From Trinickia violacea (GTDB lineage: Bacteria; Pseudomonadota; Gammaproteobacteria; Burkholderiales; Burkholderiaceae): a stretch of 64,000 nt of DNA. Where the stretch lies: positions 2,480,001 through 2,544,000 of the forward strand of contig NZ_CP040077.1 in assembly GCF_005280735.1 (NCBI RefSeq). Reading direction: 5' to 3'. Of this stretch, positions 50,611-59,304 are shown one piece after another. The notes under the pieces were generated by a model. It saw nothing but the letters and a program-made list of their open reading frames with translations. It searched no databases and was not told the DNA's origin. Numbering within the stretch: position 1 is the stretch's first letter; the number at the start of each line of letters is the position of its first letter. The position numbers and the translations under genes are program-made.

Positions 50611-52205
50611 GTCGGCAGGAGGCGAGGCGCGGCCAAGCGCGGCGGATCGGCCGCCCGATCGCCCACGTGGAACACGGCGACCGCCGCATCCAACTGCGCG
50701 GCCTGCTCCTCGAGCGAGGCCGCGGCCGCCGCCGCTTGCTCGACGAGCGCGGCGTTCTGTTGCGTCACTTGGTCCATTTGCGCGACTGCACGATTGATTT
50801 GCTCGATCCCTGTCGATTGCTCGGTCGAGGCCGAGCTGATCTGGCCGATGATGTCGGTCACGCGCCGCACCGACGCGACGACCTCGTCCATCGTCGAACC
50901 GGCGCGCGCGACGAGCGCCCCGCCCGCCTCCACGCGGTCCGCCGACGCGACGATCAGCGCCTTGATCTCCTTCGCGGCGCTCGCGCTCCGCTGCGCGAGA
51001 CTGCGCACCTCGCCCGCGACGACCGCGAAGCCGCGCCCTTGCTCGCCCGCGCGCGCCGCTTCGACCGCGGCGTTCAATGCGAGGATGTTGGTCTGGAACG
51101 CGATCCCTTCGATCACGCCGATGATATCGCCGATCTGATTCGAGCTCGTGGCGATCTCGTTCATCGTGCGCACGACTTCGCCGACCACTTCGCCGCCGCG
51201 CGCGGCCGTCTCGGACGCGTCGGACGCGAGCGCGCTCGCCTGCTTCGCGTGATCGGCATTCTGCTTCACCGTCGACGTCAGTTGCTCCATGCTCGATGCG
51301 GTCTGCTGCAGCGACGCGGCCTGCTCCTCGGTGCGCTGCGACAGATCGGCGTTGCCGGACGCGATTTCGCGCGCGCCGTGCGTAATCGCCGCCGACCCGC
51401 CGCGCACTTGCGCGACGGTGGCGGAAAGCGCGGTCTGCATGCTCGCGATGCCCGAGAACAAGCGGCTCATTTCGTTGTTGCGCGAGACGTTGACCGCGCC
51501 CGTGAGGTCGCCGGCGGCGATACGCTCGAAGTGGCGCACGGCCCCGTCGATCGGCCGCACGACCGCGGCGACGAGCGCCGCGCGCGCAAACACGCCGATC
51601 ACGAACGCCGCCACCGCGATCGCGGCCGCGGCGATCAAGAGCCGATGGAACAGCGCCTGCGCGTCGTCATAGCGCGTTTTCTGATGCGCGACCTGCAGCG
51701 CTTCGAGCGCCGTCATCGCTTGCGCGTAGCGGGCGTAGAGCGCATCGGCCGTCTGCGCCTGAATGGTGCGGAACGTGTTGAAGTCGTTTTGCGTGAGCGC
51801 CTGGAACTCCGGCTCGATCGCCTGCGCGACGAGTGCCGCGCGCGCGGCCTGCACCGCATCGGCCAGATGCGCCTCGTCGCCGGTGCGCGGCTTCGTGAGA
51901 TACGCGGCCCAGTTGTCGTCGCTGTCCTTCAGCACGGCGTGCGCCTTCGGAAGCAAATCGTCGCTCGCGCGCCCCATCGAAAACAGCGTCTCGAAGTTGC
52001 CGAGCGCGAGGCGCACCTGGAGCATGCGCTCGGAACTCGTCTTGAGATGCGTGAGCGCGGCCGTGTCGGTCGCGTACATCTGCTCGAGCGCGCCGTTGCT
52101 TTGCTGGAGTCCGAGCATGCCGACCGCCATCGTGGCGATCAGGGCGAGCGTGTAGCCCGCAATCGTGAGCGTGAGCCCGCCGCGTATCGTGAAGCGTTTG
52201 AACAT
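50607..52205 (-). CDS. Transmembrane methyl-accepting chemotaxis protein (Tar-like)
   Basis: A 532-residue receptor. TM1 is at about 11-31, a four-helix-bundle (4HB_MCP) periplasmic sensor spans about 35-185, TM2 is at 189-208, HAMP begins at RPIDGAVRHFERI, and the signalling hairpin has the invariant tip GIAFQTNILALNAAVEAARAGEQGRGFAVVAGEV (quoted in part as QTNILALNAAVEAARAG). The C-terminus ends LAAPRLLPT, without the NWETF-like pentapeptide that tethers CheR in Tar/Tsr. The ATG at 52205 (MFKRFTIRGG) starts the cytoplasmic tail. A second, soluble chemoreceptor gene is divergent from it. Confidence 0.95.
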   Translation of the reverse strand: MFKRFTIRGGLTLTIAGYTLALIATMAVGMLGLQQSNGALEQMYATDTAALTHLKTSSERMLQVRLALGNFETLFSMGRASDDLLPKAHAVLKDSDDNWAAYLTKPRTGDEAHLADAVQAARAALVAQAIEPEFQALTQNDFNTFRTIQAQTADALYARYAQAMTALEALQVAHQKTRYDDAQALFHRLLIAAAAIAVAAFVIGVFARAALVAAVVRPIDGAVRHFERIAAGDLTGAVNVSRNNEMSRLFSGIASMQTALSATVAQVRGGSAAITHGAREIASGNADLSQRTEEQAASLQQTASSMEQLTSTVKQNADHAKQASALASDASETAARGGEVVGEVVRTMNEIATSSNQIGDIIGVIEGIAFQTNILALNAAVEAARAGEQGRGFAVVAGEVRSLAQRSASAAKEIKALIVASADRVEAGGALVARAGSTMDEVVASVRRVTDIIGQISSASTEQSTGIEQINRAVAQMDQVTQQNAALVEQAAAAAASLEEQAAQLDAAVAVFHVGDRAADPPRLAAPRLLPT

Positions 52206-52537
52206 GGCAATCGGCGTGCGGCCGCGCCCGGGGCGAGGCGGCGCACGTTCCCCTCCGTAGTGGTCTGCGCGCACGGATCGCTCTCTGACGGAGCGTCTGG
52301 GTTGGCGGACACGGCCTGCTGCGAGCGGTTTGATGGCGGCGTCGTGCGTGCGGCGCCGCCCAATCTATGCGTTTCCACGCGATTGCGCAATGCACGAAAG
52401 TCTCTAGCGTTTTACCGCCCTCAAGTCATGCGGAAAGCTGCCGTAAATGCGATGTAGAGAGCCCGCATCCACCGTGAAAAAAGCACGGAAAAGTGGCAAC
52501 AAGCGGGCCCGCCAAGCCACCAAGGAGACCCCTCACC

Positions 52538-53944
52538 ATGCGGCGCTTCCGCTTTCCCCGTCCCGCCACCAAGTCGAACTCGCTCGTCGGCGACATCGCC
52601 GCGCAGGCGGGCAAGCTCTCGATCGAGATCTGCGATGTGTCCGGGCACGTCGACGAAGTCGCGGCGCGCGTCGCGGGCCAGGCGCAGGTCTGCCGGACCT
52701 TGCGCGAATCGGCGGCGGTGACGATGGAGGGCAACCACCGGATCGCCGAGGCGGCGCGGCAGGTGCGCGTCGTGAGCGCCGAGGCGTCGTCCGAAGTCGG
52801 AGCGTCGCAGGCGACGCTGGACGCCGCGCTCGCCGACATACATGGGCTCGTCGAAGGCGTGACGGTCATCGAAAGCCAGATCGGCTCCCTGCGCGCCGCG
52901 CTCGCGCACGTCAGCAAGGTATCGGAAGAGATTTCGCTGATCGCCCGGCAGACCCACCTGCTGGCGCTGAACGCCGCGATCGAAGCGGCGCGCGCCGGTG
53001 ACTCCGGCAAGAGCTTCGCGGTGGTCGCAGCCGAAGTCAAAAATCTGTCGAGCAAGACGGCGCAGGCCACCGCGCAAATCGAAACGACGCTCGCGCAGCT
53101 CACGCAGCAGACCGACCGCCTGATCGCCGAAGGCACCGAGAACACCGCGCGCGCGCATCGCGTGAAGGACGGCACGCGGATGATCGGCGACGTCGTGCAG
53201 GCGACCGGCCACGCGATCACGCAGCTTCATGGGCAAGCCGAAGAGATCGCGACCCTCACCGGCGAAATCGAATCGCAATGCAACGGCCTCGAAGCCCAGG
53301 TGCTGGAGATGGCGAGCGGCGTCGAGGATTCGAGCGAGAACTTCGCGCGCGCGAAAGACCGCTTGGGCAGCCTGCTGTCGGTCTCGGAGACGCTGATCGA
53401 ACTGACGGCCGCGACCGGCGTGGAGACGCCCGACTCGCGCTTCATCGCCGCCGCGCAAGAGACGGCCGCAGCCATCGCGAAGGTCTTCGAGCGCGCGGTG
53501 GAGCGCGGTGAGATCACGCTCGCCGACCTTTTCGACGATACCTATGCGCCGATCCCGAACACGAACCCGCCGCAGTTCCTGACGCGCTTCACCGCGTTCA
53601 CCGACCGCGTGCTGCCCGCGATCCAGGAGCCGCTTCTCGCACTCGACGAACGGGTCGCATTCTGCGCGGCCGTCGACGTGCGCGGCTACCTGCCCACGCA
53701 CAACCGCAAATTCTCGCAGCCGCAGAGCCCGGACCCGGTATGGAACGCCGCGAACTGCCGCAACCGCCGCCTCTTCAACGACCGCACGGGTCTCGCCGCG
53801 GGCTCGCATACGAAGCCGTTCCTGCTGCAAACGTACCGCCGCGACATGGGCGGCGGCGCCTTCGCGATGATGAAAGATGCCTCGGCGCCGATTCTCGTCG
53901 CCGGGCGGCATTGGGGCGGCGTTCGGATCGGCTACCGAGGATAG
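52538..53944 (+). CDS. Soluble methyl-accepting protein with N-terminal signalling and C-terminal sensor-like domain
   Basis: A 468-residue protein without any membrane segment. The chemoreceptor hairpin is N-terminal: its tip RQTHLLALNAAIEAARAG is at about 137-154. A C-terminal domain of about 160 residues (300-468) follows, with FCAAVDVRGYLPTHN, NRRLFNDRTGLAAG, FLLQTYRRDMGGG and PILVAGRHWGGVRIGY. These resemble the end of Cache/PAS-type sensor modules. The order is thus reversed relative to membrane receptors. It probably senses a cytoplasmic signal. AAGGAG (52522-52527) precedes the ATG at 52538; a longer open frame to 52493 is unlikely. Confidence 0.88.
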   Translation: MRRFRFPRPATKSNSLVGDIAAQAGKLSIEICDVSGHVDEVAARVAGQAQVCRTLRESAAVTMEGNHRIAEAARQVRVVSAEASSEVGASQATLDAALADIHGLVEGVTVIESQIGSLRAALAHVSKVSEEISLIARQTHLLALNAAIEAARAGDSGKSFAVVAAEVKNLSSKTAQATAQIETTLAQLTQQTDRLIAEGTENTARAHRVKDGTRMIGDVVQATGHAITQLHGQAEEIATLTGEIESQCNGLEAQVLEMASGVEDSSENFARAKDRLGSLLSVSETLIELTAATGVETPDSRFIAAAQETAAAIAKVFERAVERGEITLADLFDDTYAPIPNTNPPQFLTRFTAFTDRVLPAIQEPLLALDERVAFCAAVDVRGYLPTHNRKFSQPQSPDPVWNAANCRNRRLFNDRTGLAAGSHTKPFLLQTYRRDMGGGAFAMMKDASAPILVAGRHWGGVRIGYRG

Positions 53945-54078
53945 ACTCTCCTGCCGCGCCGGTTTATCCGAAAAAAGTTTTCGCCTGCGCCGCCTCCCTT
54001 CGCTATCATGACCGCCAACGCACGCGCGGCCTGCCGGGCGCCGCCGCGTGCGGTTCAACATCACGGAGGAAGCCACCT

Positions 54079-54525
54079 ATGAGCATCGTTAAAGAATTTA
54101 AGGAATTCGCCCTCAAGGGCAACGTGATGGACCTGGCGGTCGGCGTCATCATCGGTGGCGCGTTTTCGACCATCGTCAACTCGATCGTCAAAGACCTGAT
54201 CATGCCGATCGTCGGCGTGGCCACCGGCGGGCTCGACTTCTCCAACAAGTTCATCCGCTTGGGCAACATCCCCGCGAGCTTCAAGGGCAGTCCGGAGTCG
54301 TACAAGGATCTGCAAACGGCCGGCGTCGCCGTGTTCGGCTACGGTTCGTTCATCACGGTGTTGATCAACTTCATCATCCTCGCGTTCATCATTTTCATGA
54401 TGGTGAAGTTCATCAACAACCTGCGCAAACCGGCCGAAGCGGCCCCGGCCGAGCCGCCGCCTCCCGCCGAAGACGTCCTGCTGCTGCGCGAGATCCGCGA
54501 TTCGCTGAAGAACTCGCCGCGCTAA
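54079..54525 (+). CDS. mscL: Large-conductance mechanosensitive channel
   Basis: A 148-residue inner-membrane protein forming the pentameric MscL emergency valve. MSIVKEFKEFALKGNVMDLAVGVIIGGAF (N-terminal helix and start of TM1, quoted as EFALKGNVMDLAVGVIIGG) is the family signature; TM2 is FITVLINFIILAFIIFMMV, and a C-terminal helix RKPAEAAP...EDVLLLREIRDSL follows. GGAGGAAGCCACCT precedes the ATG. It stands alone after the soluble chemoreceptor gene and converges with the hybrid kinase gene. Confidence 0.98.
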   Translation: MSIVKEFKEFALKGNVMDLAVGVIIGGAFSTIVNSIVKDLIMPIVGVATGGLDFSNKFIRLGNIPASFKGSPESYKDLQTAGVAVFGYGSFITVLINFIILAFIIFMMVKFINNLRKPAEAAPAEPPPPAEDVLLLREIRDSLKNSPR

Positions 54526-54550
54526 ACGAGACTGACCCACGCGCGCGGCG

Positions 54551-56539
54551 TCACGCGGACGCCGCGCCGCTCATCCCTTGCGCCTTCGCGCTCGCCGCGC
54601 TCTGGATCACCTCTTCGAGCTGATTGAAGTTCACAGGCTTGGTCAGATGCGACGTGAAGCCGGCAGCGAGGCAGCGGCGCACGTCGTCGTCGGTGCCGAA
54701 GCCGGTTAGCGCAATGGCGGGCACCTGAGAGCGCTCGCGGAACGCGCCGATGAAATCGAGTCCGGTGCCGTCCGGCAAGCCCACGTCGCTCACGATCAGG
54801 TCGAACACCGCGGCTTGCGACGCGGCAAGCGCGTCGGCCACGCGCCCCGCCACGGTCACGTCGTGGCCGAGCCCGCGAATCAATTGCGCCATGACCTCGG
54901 CGGTATCCTCATGGTCCTCGATCAACAGGATCGCGAGCCGCTCTTCCGTGCGGCGCTCGGCAGGCGCCACCTGTTCCGCTTCGCTCGACGGCTCGGGCGC
55001 CGTCGGCAGCGTGATCGTGAAGGTCGCGCCGCAGTGCGCCCCCGGGCTCGCGGCGCTCACCGTGCCGCCGTGCACGTCGGTCAACGCCTTCGTGATCGCC
55101 AGGCCGAGGCCGAGACCGCCGAACTGCTGCGTCATCGTCTGGCTGCCCTGCTCGAACGCGTTGAACAGCTTGCCGATCTGCTCCGGCGCGATGCCGATGC
55201 CGGTGTCTTCGATCTCGATCTCCACCTGCATGCGCGAATCGCGCGTGCGCACGTAGATGTGGCCGCCGTCCGGCGTGAACTTCGCGGCGTTGCGCACGAG
55301 GTTCCAGAACATCTGCTGCAGCCGCGCGCGATCGGCGAGCACGTAGTGGTTCGCCGCGCGCTTGTCGAGATGGACGTCCTGCTGTTTGACCTGGATTTCG
55401 CTGCGGAACAGCTCGAGCACGGCATCGATCACCTCATGCACGTCGACCGTTTCGAGCGAGAGCCGCAGCTTGCCGTTCGCGACCCGAGTCAGGTCGAGCA
55501 AGTCGTCGATGAGCCGCGCCTCGAGTTCGATGTTGCGGCGAATCATCTTGACGTTCGAGCGCGCCGCTTCGGGCAAGTCGCCCATCAGCTCCAGGAGCCG
55601 CGTGCCGGCCAGCACCGGCGTGAGCGGCGTGCGCAGCTCGTGCGAGAGCATCGCGAGGAAGCGGTCCTTCGCGCGATTCGCCTCTTCCGCCGATTGGCGC
55701 GCGCTTTGCTCGGCCGCGAGCAGCCGCTCGCGGTCCTCGATCGCCTCGCGCTGCGGATGAATGTCGGTGCAGCTGCCGAACCATTTGCTCACGCGGCCGG
55801 CCGCGTTGCGCACCGCGACGATGCGCGCGTCGAACCAGCGATATTCGCCGTCGCGCGAGCGAATGCGCAACTCGTGGCGGTAATCGGATGCGTCCATGCG
55901 GACCGTATCGAGCCAGGTGCGGCGGATCTCTTCGCGGTCGTCGGGATGCACTGCGTCGAGCCACGCGAGGCCGCGCGACAGGTCGACGTCCCAGCCCGTG
56001 TACTCGTACCACTGGGTCGACAGGAAATCGCAATCGCCGTTCGCGTTGCAGGTCAACACGAGGTGCGGCAGCGCCTCCGACAAGCTGCGGTAAAACTGTT
56101 CGCGCTCGCGCAAGAGCGCCGCTTCCGCCGACGCGCGCTGCAGCCTCACTTGCGACAGCACGCGCTCGACCGCCTCGGGCAGATAGTCGAGATAGCCTTC
56201 GGACTTCGGCACGACGTCGGAGACGCCGGCGCGCAGCGCTTCGATCACGCGCGATTCGTCGGCAAAACCGGTGACGAGAATCGCCGGCAGCCGCACGCCA
56301 TCGGTGCGCAGACGGCGGAAGAAATCGAGCCCCGTTTCCGCGCTGCCCAACTGATAGTCGAGCACGAGGAGATCGGGTGCGTCGTTCGTGATGCAATCGC
56401 GCGCGGCGTTCACGGTCGCGCACGCGAATACGCGGCAGCCCGCGCGTTCGAGCGATTTGCGGGCCAGCCGGAGAATGCCCTCGTCGTCATCGACGACGAG
56501 CACATGGGCGGGTTCGGGAAGCGAGACTTCGTCGGTCAT
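54551..56539 (-). CDS. Hybrid histidine kinase with receiver domains at both ends
   Basis: A 662-residue cytoplasmic protein. Order: REC1 (about 12-130, Asp61 in LLVLDYQLGS), PAS (about 160-280, TQWYEYTGWDVDLSRGLAWL), HisKA with His300 (LSHELRTPLTPV), HATPase (FWNLVRNAAKFTPDGG, DTGIGIAPEQIG, GLGLGLAI) and REC2 (about 535-650, Asp585 in LIVSDVGLPDG). It has no membrane segment, so REC1 or PAS receives the input. It starts 44 bases downstream of the membrane-bound kinase gene, suggesting that kinase may phosphorylate REC1. Output is not visible: no DNA-binding or GGDEF domain is attached. Confidence 0.93.
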   Translation of the reverse strand: MTDEVSLPEPAHVLVVDDDEGILRLARKSLERAGCRVFACATVNAARDCITNDAPDLLVLDYQLGSAETGLDFFRRLRTDGVRLPAILVTGFADESRVIEALRAGVSDVVPKSEGYLDYLPEAVERVLSQVRLQRASAEAALLREREQFYRSLSEALPHLVLTCNANGDCDFLSTQWYEYTGWDVDLSRGLAWLDAVHPDDREEIRRTWLDTVRMDASDYRHELRIRSRDGEYRWFDARIVAVRNAAGRVSKWFGSCTDIHPQREAIEDRERLLAAEQSARQSAEEANRAKDRFLAMLSHELRTPLTPVLAGTRLLELMGDLPEAARSNVKMIRRNIELEARLIDDLLDLTRVANGKLRLSLETVDVHEVIDAVLELFRSEIQVKQQDVHLDKRAANHYVLADRARLQQMFWNLVRNAAKFTPDGGHIYVRTRDSRMQVEIEIEDTGIGIAPEQIGKLFNAFEQGSQTMTQQFGGLGLGLAITKALTDVHGGTVSAASPGAHCGATFTITLPTAPEPSSEAEQVAPAERRTEERLAILLIEDHEDTAEVMAQLIRGLGHDVTVAGRVADALAASQAAVFDLIVSDVGLPDGTGLDFIGAFRERSQVPAIALTGFGTDDDVRRCLAAGFTSHLTKPVNFNQLEEVIQSAASAKAQGMSGAASA

Positions 56540-56582
56540 GTTGGTCTTGTCGTTGCGTCTTCTTGTATTCACGGCGCGCTCG

Positions 56583-58322
56583 TCACGACGGCGCGCGCAT
56601 CGGCTGCTCGGGCAGCGACACGAAGAACGTCGCGCCGGCGCCTTCGGCCGATTCGACCCAGACGCGCCCGCCATGCCGCTCGGTCATGCGCCGGACGAGC
56701 GCGAGGCCGATGCCGTCCCCTTGCGCGACGTCGCCGTGCAGCCGCTGGAACGCATTGAACATTTTCGGCATGCAGGCCGCCGGAATGCCGAGCCCGTTGT
56801 CGCGCACATAGTAGGTCCGCATCGGCGGCGCGTCGGGCGCCAGCGAAGCCGTCCCCGATGCTATCGCCCCTGGGGCAGCCGATGCTGCTGCGGCCGTTGC
56901 TGCGGCAGTCGAGGCGCTGGCGGTCAACACCGCAGCGCCGGCCTCTTGCGCACCGCCTTCGGCCGGCTCCTCGGCCTCGGGCGCGGCAAGTGCGCCGATC
57001 TCGATGCGGCCGGGCCGCTCCGGATCGAGATAATTGACGGCGTTGCCGATCAGGTGACTGAAGATCTGCTCGACCGCGCCGGCATCGCCCCAGGCCGGCG
57101 GCAGGTCGGCCACTTCGAGCGCCGCGCCGCGCTCGTCGAGCGTCGGCTGCAGCCGCTCGACGATGCGCTCGACCACGCGCCCCACGTTCACGCGCTGCCA
57201 CTGGTATTCGAAGCGGCCGGCGCGCGAAATGCGCAACAGCGCGTCGATGATCGACGCCGAGCGCGCCACGGCGGTGCGCAGATAGTGCAGCGATTCGCTC
57301 AGGTCGCCATCGAGCACATCCGCCATGCGCGCACGGTCGGATGCGCTCACGTGCGCGGCGTCGAGCGTCGCGCGCAATTCATCGCACGATACCTGCAGCT
57401 CGCGCGAGAAACCCTGCAGGTTCACGAGCGGCGAGCGCAAATCGTGGGACACGCTGTAGATGAACATCTCGTTGTCCTGCGTCTGCTGCCGCAGGTCGTC
57501 GTTCAGGCGCGTCAGTTCCTCGGCGCGCGCCTCCAGCTTTTCTTTCAGCGCGGCCTGCTCGCCCTCGGCCTGGCGCAGCCGCACGCTGGTCTGGTGCAGC
57601 ACCGCATCGAGCTGCGCGATCTCGTCGTCTCCCGACAGCGGCGTGCCGAGCGATTGGCCGCGCCCCAGGCGTTCCGCCTTGGCCGTCAACGCCGCGAGCC
57701 GCCGCCCGATATTGCCCGCCAGCGCGAGCGCCGCCAGCCCCCAGATCAGCATCGAGCCCGCGACGGCCGCGATCAACGCGTTGCGCTGCTCCGCGCGTGT
57801 GACGGAGAGCGCCTCGCTGCGGTCGCCGTCGAGGCGCGATTCCTCGGCGACGAACGCGTCGAGCTGCCGGCGAAACTCCTGGATTTGCGGCGGTAATTGC
57901 GTGCCCTCGAAGGCCGCGAGCACGATCGGGCGCTCGCCGTCGGCGAGTGCCTCGTAAACCTGGTTGGTCTGCGCCCGGTAGACGTCGACCGCCTCGCGCA
58001 TGCGGCGCACGCGATCGAGCTGCAGCGGATTGTCGGCAACGAGACTTTGCAGCTGCGCGAGCCGGTCGTTCAAGTCGATCCAGACGGCGTGCTTGTCGAT
58101 GAACGACGCGTCGTCGACGATGATCGCCGCGCGCAGACGCGAAGCCTGGCGCAACAGCGGGTCCATGATCGTGGAAGCCTGATAGAGCACCTGCTTGCTG
58201 CGCGACGCCCACAGCGCGGCCTGCGCTGCCTGCCCCTGCGTCTCGAACAAGACGCCGAGCAGCGCAAGCTCGACGATGCTCGGCACGGCAATCAGCAGCA
58301 AACCTTTGGTGAACAGTTTCAT
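56583..58322 (-). CDS. CHASE3-type membrane histidine kinase
   Basis: A 579-residue kinase. TM1 is at about 8-26 (LLLIAVPSIVELALLGVLF), a periplasmic helical domain of the CHASE3 type spans about 27-175, TM2 is ALIAAVAGSMLIWGLAALALAG, then HAMP and a coiled coil. HisKA has His293 in YSVSHDLRSPLVNLQGF, followed by the HATPase (LIGNAVNYLDPE, DNGLGIP, GDGIGLALV). An unusual Ala/Gly-rich insertion of about 45 residues (about 485-530) lies in the ATPase domain between N-box and G1-box. It is the first gene of a pair with the hybrid kinase. Confidence 0.93.
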   Translation of the reverse strand: MKLFTKGLLLIAVPSIVELALLGVLFETQGQAAQAALWASRSKQVLYQASTIMDPLLRQASRLRAAIIVDDASFIDKHAVWIDLNDRLAQLQSLVADNPLQLDRVRRMREAVDVYRAQTNQVYEALADGERPIVLAAFEGTQLPPQIQEFRRQLDAFVAEESRLDGDRSEALSVTRAEQRNALIAAVAGSMLIWGLAALALAGNIGRRLAALTAKAERLGRGQSLGTPLSGDDEIAQLDAVLHQTSVRLRQAEGEQAALKEKLEARAEELTRLNDDLRQQTQDNEMFIYSVSHDLRSPLVNLQGFSRELQVSCDELRATLDAAHVSASDRARMADVLDGDLSESLHYLRTAVARSASIIDALLRISRAGRFEYQWQRVNVGRVVERIVERLQPTLDERGAALEVADLPPAWGDAGAVEQIFSHLIGNAVNYLDPERPGRIEIGALAAPEAEEPAEGGAQEAGAAVLTASASTAAATAAAASAAPGAIASGTASLAPDAPPMRTYYVRDNGLGIPAACMPKMFNAFQRLHGDVAQGDGIGLALVRRMTERHGGRVWVESAEGAGATFFVSLPEQPMRAPS

Positions 58323-58741
58323 GTGCCCTTGGCAATCCTCTTGGCGCGCACGCAACGCACGAACCGCCCGCTGGCCGATACGGAAGATGAGCCAAGAAGC
58401 CGCGAGGCGCTGATCGAGCGCCGGGCGAGGCGCTGCACCAGGCGCGCGTGAGCCCGGACCGGCCCATTATCGATGCAGTTTTGAGATATTACAACGGAGC
58501 CAATAGAAGCGACGCCGCACAGAAAGATGGCTTTTTTATGTCCTGAAAGCGCACGCGGACGAATCTCGGGCCTATTATTGAGAAACACGCCGAATACAGC
58601 AGGGTGCGCGAACCGCGGCGATTCGGCAGGCAGCGTGCGAGCGTCCGGAGAGCACGGGCGAGGCGTCGAATCACCGTGAATCCGCCATCCTCGTATGCTA
58701 TAAAAGATCGACGTGCGGCGCGCGAAGCCGGGAGTGGTCGC
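58323..58741. other. Intergenic region between the divergent CHASE3 kinase and hypothetical gene
   Basis: About 420 bases; the part around 58480-58600 is AT-richer than its surroundings. A TATGCTATAAA stretch (58694-58704) may be the -10 of the hypothetical gene. No small gene is supported. Confidence 0.45.
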
Positions 58742-59224
58742 ATGAGGACGCTGTGTTTCTTGCAATCCTTTTTCAGGCGAATTTTTATGTCCTTCCCGAA
58801 AAAGCGTAGGCGCGCGCGAGTGGACAACGAGGAATCGTTCCTCGCTGTGCTGCGTCATTTCAAGCCGTTCGGCCAGCTCGATACGAAGATCGCGCGTGCG
58901 CGAGCCCAGGACGAACCGGTTCTGTATGCCCACGTGCTGCCGGGTCTCGACGTGCTGCTCTGTAGCGTGCGCGGCACGCAGCCGCCCTATCCGGCCATCG
59001 AGGAATTGCACCGGCGCTGCATCGAATCGATCGCGAATGCGCTCGAGCAGCCGCTCGACGGACTCGAAAACGGCGGGTACTGGTACGAGGCCAACGGATT
59101 CGGTTTTCTCGTGTTCGCGAGCCGCGCGCGGGCGCGGATTCTGCCCGAGTTCGGTGCGGGCGCCGTGCGGCGCGGCACGCGGCGCCAGGATGCGGGAGAC
59201 GCGGCGCCGCGCTCGTTCCGGTAG
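58742..59224 (+). CDS. Hypothetical basic protein
   Basis: A 160-residue protein with no recognised family. The first 25 residues are hydrophobic then strongly basic (MRTLCFLQSFFRRIF, then FPKKRRRARV). The middle (FLAVLRHFKPFGQLDTKI, VLYAHVLPGLDVLLCSVRG, YWYEANGFGFLVFASR) looks like a compact alpha/beta domain, and the tail is Arg-rich. The ATG at 58742 is chosen because GGGAG lies seven bases before it; ATG at 58787 is the alternative and would give 145 residues. It stands alone between the kinase pair and the dehydrogenase gene. Confidence 0.6.
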   Translation: MRTLCFLQSFFRRIFMSFPKKRRRARVDNEESFLAVLRHFKPFGQLDTKIARARAQDEPVLYAHVLPGLDVLLCSVRGTQPPYPAIEELHRRCIESIANALEQPLDGLENGGYWYEANGFGFLVFASRARARILPEFGAGAVRRGTRRQDAGDAAPRSFR

Positions 59225-59304
59225 TTCGCTGCGGTGATGCGTTCGCGCAGTTCGTGCTTTTTTTAGGTGTGATCTCGCTTCGCTAGACCGCTTTCCCGGC
59301 CGGC

